The notes beneath the pieces were generated by a model. The model did not search any database. It worked only from the letters and a program-made list of their open reading frames with translations, and was not told the origin of the DNA. 9,024 nt of DNA from an uncultured Lachnoanaerobaculum sp. Its GTDB lineage: Bacteria > Bacillota > Clostridia > Lachnospirales > Lachnospiraceae. Below are positions 1-5,394 of the stretch, piece by piece. The stretch's first letter is position 1. Each line of letters starts with the position of its first letter. Position numbers and translations under genes: made by a program. The stretch lies in assembly GCA_938041725.1 (NCBI GenBank), contig CALISX010000246.1, forward strand, positions 1 through 9,024. The letters run 5' to 3'.

Positions 1-130
1 GTGTCTCGCAGGGAGACCAGTTTAAGGAAAGTTTCGGATAATCCGGCAGAATATCCGCCAGTTCCTGAAGTCCCTGGTAACAATAGGGACAAGCGTAATC
101 ATAAAAAATCGAAATACTTTTGTTTGACAT
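1..130 (-). CDS. DsbA-family thioredoxin-fold oxidoreductase, N-terminal part (runs off left edge)
   Basis: Only the first 43 codons are in the window. The protein begins MSNKSISIFYDYACPYCYQG: a short beta strand followed by a Cys-Pro-Tyr-Cys motif at residues 14-17, at the start of a helix. This is the layout of the DsbA / 2-hydroxychromene-2-carboxylate isomerase thioredoxin-fold group, whose two cysteines do thiol-disulfide exchange. No signal peptide or membrane segment precedes the motif, so a cytoplasmic enzyme (FrnE-like) is more likely than a secreted DsbA. The ATG at 130 is chosen because GGAAAGGA lies 6 nt upstream and the fold starts immediately after it. The same frame stays open to another ATG at 259, which would add 43 residues of unfamiliar sequence. 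It follows the metal-binding protein gene on the same strand, so the pair may share a metal or thiol-stress role (inference). The family call is sound; substrate and exact subfamily cannot be told from 43 residues. Confidence 0.75.
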   Translation of the reverse strand, partial: MSNKSISIFYDYACPYCYQGLQELADILPDYPKLSLNWSPCET

Positions 131-337
131 AGGCAATCCTTTCCGGTGTGCAGTGATGTAAAAACCGCCGACTCCAGCCTTTTTACGCTGGGCAGCTTCA
201 TCACATTGGTGTACTGTATCAGTGTATAAGCCCCTGACCGACGCCAGAACAGCCGCCATGGCAGCATCCTGTTATGCAGGCTTCAGGGTTCGCCCAGAAA
301 ACCACGGTGCGTGCCAGAATCCGAAGATTCCTACAGC
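131..337 (-). other. 207-nt spacer with small hairpins between the metal-binding and DsbA-like genes
   Basis: No recognised gene or named RNA family is seen here. Read on the minus strand it holds a short UUCG-type hairpin just after the upstream stop (317-330), a weak CACG/CGTG hairpin followed by TTTTC (313-298), an ACTG-ATA-CAGT inverted repeat (213-223), and a CCAGC/GCTGG stem (174-191). The spacer is in the same reading frame as both flanking genes, with a TGA and one TAA in between. It could be a 5' leader of the DsbA-like gene, a weak terminator plus promoter, or the remains of coding sequence. I see no convincing -35/-10 pair for the downstream gene. Confidence 0.4.
317..330 (-). other. 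UUCG-loop hairpin just after the HMA gene stop
   Basis: On the minus strand the sequence reads GAATC-TTCG-GATTC, a perfect 5-bp stem closed by C-G around a UUCG tetraloop, a very stable loop type in RNA. It begins 7 nt after the stop codon of the metal-binding protein. It has no following T-run; a second weak stem at 303-313 is followed by TTTT. The likely roles are 3'-end protection or part of a weak terminator. Confidence 0.45.
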
Positions 338-712
338 TCAGTATACAGACTCTCGTTTAATCACTGTATATCCGGCAGCCCTGACCGCCCCCGCCATTTT
401 TTCAATATCCGGCTTTTCCTTTAATAAGACTTTGGCCCGGGAATCTCCCAGATTTACCTGGGCCCAGGTACCCTCCAGCCCGTTTAAAGCATTTTCCACA
501 CGCTTTGCACAGTTTTCACAGCTCATGCCATCAATAAACAGGATGGCTTCATAGGGATAGTGGGCTTTGTTCTTATCTGCTACCTTCACAGTTTTGGGGG
601 CTTCCTCATGGCTGCCGCAGCAGTCTCCCCCCTTTTTTAACTTTTTAACATAGGAAAAGCCGGCATAGCCCCCAAGGGCAGCCACCAAAAAAATAATGAT
701 GTAGTTAATCAT
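338..712 (-). CDS. Small membrane protein with Cys-Cys segment and heavy-metal-associated (HMA) domain
   Basis: The 124-residue protein has one N-terminal membrane helix (about residues 2-20), then a Lys-rich stretch and Cys-Cys at 31-32. This arrangement resembles the small FeoB-associated Cys-rich membrane proteins of Firmicutes. Residues 53-119 form a heavy-metal-associated domain with GMSCENC at 62-68 (the GMxCxxC motif) and the usual AGY near the end (113-115). Such domains bind Cu(I) or similar soft metals in chaperones such as CopZ and in P-type ATPases. The inferred role is a membrane-tethered metal-binding protein with its metal domain in the cytoplasm. The ATG start has AGGAGG 6 nt upstream. 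A strong promoter at 737-764 makes it the first gene of its own unit. No P-type ATPase or FeoB gene is in the window, so the metal cannot be assigned; copper is the default guess. Confidence 0.85.
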   Translation of the reverse strand: MINYIIIFLVAALGGYAGFSYVKKLKKGGDCCGSHEEAPKTVKVADKNKAHYPYEAILFIDGMSCENCAKRVENALNGLEGTWAQVNLGDSRAKVLLKEKPDIEKMAGAVRAAGYTVIKRESVY

Positions 713-727
713 GTCCCGCCTCCTGAC

Positions 728-745
728 TATAACAGAATTATAACA
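728..745 (-). repeat. Direct repeat TGTTATA, 11-bp period, over the -10 region
   Basis: On the minus strand TGTTATA occurs twice (745-739 and 734-728), so copies start 11 bp apart, about one helical turn. The first copy contains most of the -10 box and the second lies around the expected transcription start. It could be a binding site for a regulator on one face of the DNA, or a chance duplication in AT-rich promoter sequence. Confidence 0.35.
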
Positions 746-764
746 TTATTTTCAGAAATTTCAA
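737..764 (-). promoter_or_regulatory. Sigma-A promoter for the HMA-protein gene
   Basis: On the minus strand TTGAAA (764-759) is followed by a 16-nt spacer and TATAAT (742-737), with TGT directly before the -10 box, making an extended -10. The -35 box differs from TTGACA at one base and overlaps the stop codon of the hydrolase gene (761-763). Transcription should begin near 730, leaving a leader of under 20 nt that carries the ribosome site. It is by far the best promoter I see in the window. Confidence 0.8.
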
Positions 765-2392
765 AGGAACATCAGTTTTTTGTGAAGCTTTTGTCTTACA
801 GTTTCCAGATAGGAGATCCCCCTGGGATAGTCCTTTAAGCCAAGGTGCAGCCCGTCAAATTCAATACATTCCATCACCGCTTCTCTCCCGGCCAAACGCT
901 CCAAAAGCCGGCAGAGTCTGTAATCGTTCATGGCCTGCTCCATATACATCAAACGCATGGATTCCAGGGGGCAGCCGTCTCTTCCCGGATAGACCAAAAA
1001 GGGATCCCCGGAGGGAAAGGCGTTTTTGGCATCCGTATGACGGAAGGGATCCAGACTTTCCAGGGAATACTGGGAATTATAAAAATTAAAGCCCCAATGC
1101 AAAAATCCCTTAATATTGAATTTATACAGCATCAGTCCCAAAATCCGGGTACGGCTGCCGGGCATGGCAATAAAGCGGTTGGTCACATCCCTCCCCTGTC
1201 CCGTACAATAATAGGTCCATAGATTGTCCACCCCTGCCTCTAAAAAAGGCTCCATATGATCAATGGCGCAAACAGGATTTTTCACCAGACCTTCTTTATA
1301 AAATGCAAAATCCGACAGGGCATCTATAATGGGATACTCCCTTAATTCCTCTGCCACCATCTGGCAGGCTTCCCTGTAGGAAGGAAGCTGCTCCAGCTTC
1401 GGCTCATCGGAAATATGAAAAAACACCTGTTTTTCAATGCCCAGTTCCCTAAGCTTTTCTTTTAATACCGGTAAAAAAGCCCCCAGAAAAGCCCTGTATT
1501 CCCTGCTGCCTGCCTGGGTTTCCCATCCAAAGAGACGGCAAGCCTTTCCTCCCTCCCGGGCCACGATTTTGGGGGTGCTTACTGCCCCCCACTGGGAAAA
1601 CAGGTGGCTCATTTCAAAATACCGGATCCCCAGACCCAGACAAAGGTTCACCCACCGCTCCAGCTTTTGAAAATCAAAGCGGTATCCCCCTGCTTCTTTG
1701 TATACCTCCACCAGTTGGACGGTGCGCCGCTCTCCTCCCACAGCCGTATCCAGGGGGGGAGTAAATAAAGGCGTCAGGATCATGTTGCAGCCCCGCTTAC
1801 AGGCACAGGCAATAAATTTTTCTATGATTTGCCAGTGTGCTTCACTAAACACCTCTATATCATAATAATTTGCCAGACAATCCGTATGAAGCCATTCCGT
1901 ATGGGGAATGGCCAAAGGGGGCAGCACCCTGGGAATCACCTGCAGAGCTGCCTCCCTTTTTAAAACCAGCCCATTTTCCAAGGTAAAGGAAAAGGAAAGG
2001 GAAACATCTCGGCCCTCAGCTTGTTCCGGCAGGGACAGCTCCACCCAAATGCCCTTCCACTGGCCTGGAGCCAAAGCCACCCCGACATGGGGGATTTCTT
2101 CCAAAAGATCTGGATACAGCCCCGGGGCTGTATCCAGATAGTCCCCGTCAAAGTGGGGATGGGCCGGGTATTCACAGGGCACCAGGGAAACCTGGCGCAG
2201 GGAAACTGCTGCCCCCTCCCCCTTTGCTGTAATTTTTACCCGCTCTCCCCTGTCCCCCTCCAAATACAGGGCAAACTGAAAGGAAATACATTCCCCGGCC
2301 AAACCTTCCAAGGGAGCTGCACCAGAGGAAGGCATTCGATCTGGAAACACCTTCTCCAAACAGGAAATTCTTCGAATGATTAAATTTGACAT
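761..2392 (-). CDS. Cytoplasmic glycoside hydrolase, GH123/DUF4091 type (putative beta-N-acetylgalactosaminidase)
   Basis: The 543-residue protein has an N-terminal beta-rich region (about 1-155) followed by a TIM-barrel-like region. FFHISDEP at 324-331 presents an adjacent Asp329-Glu330 pair after a hydrophobic strand. In GH123 enzymes such as NgaP such a pair does substrate-assisted cleavage of beta-GalNAc, Asp holding the acetamido group and Glu acting as acid/base. Further family-like pieces are the Trp/Phe-rich strand LHWGFNFYN (431-439) and SGDPFLVYPG (461-470). There is no signal peptide, so it should act in the cytoplasm on imported sugars. The ATG lies 1 nt after the stop of the MalG-type permease gene, and its AAAGGGG site lies within the end of that gene, so the two are translationally coupled. 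This context fits a small oligosaccharide substrate. DUF4091 proteins are more diverse than characterised GH123, so family membership is fairly sure and the GalNAc specificity is not. Confidence 0.78.
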   Translation of the reverse strand: MSNLIIRRISCLEKVFPDRMPSSGAAPLEGLAGECISFQFALYLEGDRGERVKITAKGEGAAVSLRQVSLVPCEYPAHPHFDGDYLDTAPGLYPDLLEEIPHVGVALAPGQWKGIWVELSLPEQAEGRDVSLSFSFTLENGLVLKREAALQVIPRVLPPLAIPHTEWLHTDCLANYYDIEVFSEAHWQIIEKFIACACKRGCNMILTPLFTPPLDTAVGGERRTVQLVEVYKEAGGYRFDFQKLERWVNLCLGLGIRYFEMSHLFSQWGAVSTPKIVAREGGKACRLFGWETQAGSREYRAFLGAFLPVLKEKLRELGIEKQVFFHISDEPKLEQLPSYREACQMVAEELREYPIIDALSDFAFYKEGLVKNPVCAIDHMEPFLEAGVDNLWTYYCTGQGRDVTNRFIAMPGSRTRILGLMLYKFNIKGFLHWGFNFYNSQYSLESLDPFRHTDAKNAFPSGDPFLVYPGRDGCPLESMRLMYMEQAMNDYRLCRLLERLAGREAVMECIEFDGLHLGLKDYPRGISYLETVRQKLHKKLMFL

Positions 2393-2393
2393 A

Positions 2394-3215
2394 TTACCCC
2401 TTTACACCGCTTAAAGCGATGCCTTCTACAAACTGTTTTTGCAAAATCACATACATCATAAAGGGAAAGAAAAACGACACTGCAGCCCCCGCCATCACAA
2501 GACCATAGTTGGTATCATACTGGGTTTTTAACAAGGACAAAGAGACGGTGAGGGTATACATGGCGGAATCTGTGGTGGATACCAAAGGCCACAGGAAGTT
2601 ATTCCAGGAGGTGACAAAGGTAAATACCACCAAAGACACCAGCACCGGCTGGATTAAGGGCAGTACAACCCGGAGAAAAATCCTATGCTCCGGACAGCCG
2701 TCCACCTGGGCCGCCTCAATCAGCTCATTGGGTATTTCCTTCATAAACTGCCGGATTAAAAATACACCAAAGGCATTTAAAAGGATGACAATCAGGGCAA
2801 AATAGGTATTGAGCATTCCCATTTTATTCATCATCACAAAAACAGGAATCATGGTCACCTGTCCTGGAATCATCAAAGTGAGAAGATAAATGCGAAAAAG
2901 GACTTCCTTCCCGGGAAAATTCTTTTTTTCAAAGCCATAGGCTGCCATGGAGGACATCACCACATTAAAGAAGCAGGTTAAAATCACCACCACCAAACTG
3001 TTAAACAAAGCCCTTCCAAAGCCTCCTCTGGCCAGTACATAGTGGTAATTGGAAAAATCCGTAAAATGAATATCTCCAAAGCCGATCCGCAAAGTCGTGG
3101 ACTGGGTAAAGGATACCAATACCATGTATACAAATGGCGCCACACAGCTTAGGGCAAAGGCAAACAGCAAGAGAAAGCCCAGGATGTATGCTGGTGAAAT
3201 TCTTTTGTTTTTCAT
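2394..3215 (-). CDS. Carbohydrate ABC transporter permease, MalG type (CUT1)
   Basis: The 273-residue integral membrane protein has about six helices: the first at about 10-33, others near 72-92, 107-128, 138-157, 190-208 and 242-260. The cytoplasmic EAA loop that contacts the ATPase is clear at 167-186 (EAAQVDGCPEHRIFLRVVLP), and the C-terminus (VEGIALSGVKG) is typical of MalG-like permeases. It would form the membrane channel with the MalF-type partner encoded just upstream. Its ATG overlaps the partner's stop by 4 nt (ATGA), and the hydrolase gene follows 1 nt after its own stop. No ATP-binding subunit gene is present; Firmicute CUT1 systems often share an MsmX-type ATPase encoded elsewhere. 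The reading frame is intact and of normal length. Confidence 0.93.
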   Translation of the reverse strand: MKNKRISPAYILGFLLLFAFALSCVAPFVYMVLVSFTQSTTLRIGFGDIHFTDFSNYHYVLARGGFGRALFNSLVVVILTCFFNVVMSSMAAYGFEKKNFPGKEVLFRIYLLTLMIPGQVTMIPVFVMMNKMGMLNTYFALIVILLNAFGVFLIRQFMKEIPNELIEAAQVDGCPEHRIFLRVVLPLIQPVLVSLVVFTFVTSWNNFLWPLVSTTDSAMYTLTVSLSLLKTQYDTNYGLVMAGAAVSFFFPFMMYVILQKQFVEGIALSGVKG

Positions 3216-4083
3216 TCCTTTTTTCCCTCCCTGAAAACAAAATTCTGAAGGGTATTCACAAGAACAATCAACAGCAGCAAAACCATGGCCATGGCGCAGG
3301 CATACCCCATTTTGTACTGCTTAAAGGCCGCATTGTAAATTCCCATCACAATGGTAACCGTGGAATGTCCCGGTCCTCCCCCTGTCATTTGATAGGCCAG
3401 ATCAAAAACCTGGAAAGACCAGATGATCCCCAAAGTAATCACCAAATAGGTAATGGGACGTAAAACAGGCAAAGTGATATACACAAACTGCTGCCAGGCG
3501 CCGGCTCCGTCCACTCTGGCAGCTTCATACAGGTTTCGGGGCACCCCCATAATCCCTGCATAATATATTACCAAAAAGTATCCCACGTTTTTCCAAATGG
3601 CCACCACGCAGATACAAAACAAAGCTGTGGCAGAACTGCCCAACCAGTTAACAGGAGAAATGTGAAACCAGCCTAAAAGGGCATTAAGAAGTCCATTCTC
3701 TGTGGAAAAGACAATCCGCCATATGGTTCCTGAAGTCACCGCTGAGGCAATGGCAGGGATAAAGATAACACTTCGCAAAAATCCCCCCAGCCTGTTTTGC
3801 AGCTTATCCGCCAAAAAAGCGGCAAATACCAGAGCAAATACCGTCTGAAAGGGCACTGTCACCAGCACATAAACCAAAGTGTTTTCCAGGCTTTCCCGCA
3901 AATAGGAATCCCTCCACAGCTTGCTGTAATTTTCCAAAAGGAGGGAACATTCATAATATTATAATTGGTAAAGCTAAAATAGCCTGTTAAAAAAATCGGG
4001 ATGACACAAAGCCCAAAAATCAGGATAAAGCTGGGCAAAATGTACAGGATCCCATATACTGCTTCTTTTGTTTTTCTTTTCAT
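3212..4083 (-). pseudogene. Carbohydrate ABC transporter permease, MalF type (CUT1), split by a frameshift
   Basis: Two frames together make a normal MalF-type permease of about 290 residues. The first piece starts at ATG 4083 (AGGA 7 nt upstream) and encodes helix 1 and the periplasmic SFTNYNIMNVPSF, then enters the wrong frame at about 3937 and ends at 3859. The second frame resumes at 3937 with LENYSKLWRDSYL and continues 241 residues to 3212, with the remaining helices and a good EAA loop (EAARVDGAGAWQQFVYITLP, residues 138-157 of that piece). Homologues usually read SFVGLENY across this point, so the junction TCCTTTTGGAA looks like a net loss of 7 nt, or of 1 nt at the T-run. No ribosome site precedes the TTG at 3937, so independent translation of the second piece is unlikely. 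If real, the importer lacks a complete permease; a sequencing error is the main alternative. Confidence 0.85.
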
Positions 4084-4104
4084 GTTTTTTCCTGCCAAGC
4101 GGCA

Positions 4105-4125
4105 CCGGGGGCCAAAGGCCCCCGG
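4105..4125 (-). other. Strong GC hairpin between solute-binding protein and permease genes
   Basis: CCGGGGGCC-TTT-GGCCCCCGG on the minus strand is a perfect 9-bp stem with a 3-nt loop, starting 9 nt past the solute-binding-protein stop codon. No T-run follows on the transcribed strand; the next bases are a small TGCC/GGCA stem and the permease ribosome site. It is therefore better read as an mRNA-stabilising or partial-termination element. Such elements let the binding protein be made in excess over the permeases, as at malE-malF. Confidence 0.7.
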
Positions 4126-4134
4126 AACAGCACA

Positions 4135-5376
4135 TTATTTTAAGTTGGAATTATAATACTCTGTGGTTTTTTGCAAAGCCTCCTCCGGCGTCATTTCTCC
4201 GGCAATGGCGGACTGCATGTTTTTAAACAAAGTATCATACATGGCGGAAGCTCCCTTAAACACCGGCAAGGTGCGGAAGTTTTCATTGTTTTCAAAAAGT
4301 TGGGCAAATCTGGGGTCTCCGGAATAGATTTCATCCTTTGTAATAGGAGGCTGGGGAGAAATCCTCTTGTGGAAATCCTCCATAATCTCCTTGCTGGTGA
4401 CATATTTCAAAAGCCTGGCCCCCAGTTCCTTATTTTTGCATTTTTCAAACATCACCAGACAGTCTGCCGCAATAAAGGTATTGGCGGACTTTGGCCCCTG
4501 GAGCACCGGAACATAATCCCAGTTGATATTGTCAATTTTCAGGGCTTTTCCAGAGGCAATGATGCCCATGGCAGCCTCTCCGTTTTGCAGGGGATCCTCG
4601 GATTTTTCAATGGAATTGGCAGAGGCCGGAACAATTCCCTCCTGCTTCAGCTTATAAATAAAATCCGCAGCGGTTTTTCCTGCCTGAGAATCAATGGTAA
4701 GATTCCCCTGGGAATCCACAATCTCCCCCCCTGCACTCCAGAAATAGGGCCAAAAGGTCTCATTCATCCCTCCGTAATTTCCCGATCCCCAGTTCATTAC
4801 CAGGGGCATTACATCCGGCCTGGCCTCCTTGATTTTCTTTCCCGTTTCTTCCAGCTCCTCCCAGGTGGTGGGCACCTTCTCCACGCCGGCCTCCTTCAAA
4901 ATATCCATATTGGCCACCAAAATACGGGGATTTCCCACCACAAAGGGCAAAGCATACTGTCCTCCCAAAATATTCCCCAGATCATAGTAGAGATAGTTGT
5001 CCTTTTCCTCCTGGGTAAAGTACGCATCAATATCCTTCAGAGCCCCCATTTCAATATAGTCATAGAACATCTCCATGTACATATATCCTATGTCCGGGCC
5101 GTCATTGGAGGTGGTTCCCGTTAAATACTTCTCCTCATAGCTGTCCCAGGGAATGGCCTGCACATTCACAGTGCACTGATTTTCCTCTTCAAACTTTTTC
5201 AGCACTTCCTTCCAGAACTCCTCGTCGGTAATGTCCTTGGAATCCGCTGCAAAGGCGGGAACCCAGAAATTCAAGGTATTCTGATCCTTGGCCGGATTTT
5301 GGCCTCCCCCCTGGCAGCCGGCCAGACCAAAAGCCAGCGCCCCCGCCAATGCAACTGATAAAAAACCCTTTTTCAT
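4135..5376 (-). CDS. Sugar ABC transporter substrate-binding lipoprotein (CUT1, family 1 SBP)
   Basis: The 413-residue protein opens with a lipoprotein signal peptide: MKK, a hydrophobic core, then the lipobox LAGC with Cys21 as the lipidated residue. A Gly/Gln-rich linker leads into NTLNFWVP, the first strand of the type I solute-binding fold. Later segments such as VPTTWEELEETGKKIKE, GEAAMGIIASG and the C-terminal MTPEEALQKTTEYYN are typical of CUT1 sugar-binding proteins. It would sit on the outside of the membrane and deliver an oligosaccharide to the two permeases encoded downstream. The ATG at 5376 is preferred over a TTG six codons earlier because AAGGAGGG lies 4 nt upstream and the signal peptide starts there. 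Only 18 nt separate it from the YARHG-protein gene. The cognate sugar cannot be read from the sequence; the linked GH123-type enzyme suggests an amino-sugar oligosaccharide. Confidence 0.93.
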   Translation of the reverse strand: MKKGFLSVALAGALAFGLAGCQGGGQNPAKDQNTLNFWVPAFAADSKDITDEEFWKEVLKKFEEENQCTVNVQAIPWDSYEEKYLTGTTSNDGPDIGYMYMEMFYDYIEMGALKDIDAYFTQEEKDNYLYYDLGNILGGQYALPFVVGNPRILVANMDILKEAGVEKVPTTWEELEETGKKIKEARPDVMPLVMNWGSGNYGGMNETFWPYFWSAGGEIVDSQGNLTIDSQAGKTAADFIYKLKQEGIVPASANSIEKSEDPLQNGEAAMGIIASGKALKIDNINWDYVPVLQGPKSANTFIAADCLVMFEKCKNKELGARLLKYVTSKEIMEDFHKRISPQPPITKDEIYSGDPRFAQLFENNENFRTLPVFKGASAMYDTLFKNMQSAIAGEMTPEEALQKTTEYYNSNLK

Positions 5377-5394
5377 AATACCCTCCTTGCACAA

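Noticed and set aside
22..267. 81-codon minus-strand open frame across the spacer and the DsbA-like gene
   Set aside because: It is out of frame with the CPYC protein, which has a good ribosome site and a recognisable fold start.
3859..3937. Programmed ribosomal frameshifting in the permease gene
   Set aside because: There is no slippery heptamer or following structure at TCCTTTTGGAA, and permeases of this family are not known to use recoding; a deletion or sequence error is simpler.
4105..4125. GC hairpin as a rho-independent terminator
   Set aside because: No T-run follows the stem on the transcribed (minus) strand; instead the permease ribosome site follows.
4171..5124. Long plus-strand open frame (317 codons) opposite the solute-binding protein gene
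   Set aside because: It is antisense to a clear lipoprotein gene, has no family-like motifs or ribosome site, and its residues mirror the codons of the real gene.
5377..5394. TTG at 5394 as the start of the solute-binding protein
   Set aside because: It would put extra residues before a standard MKK lipoprotein signal and would initiate directly at the previous stop; AAGGAGGG clearly serves the ATG at 5376.
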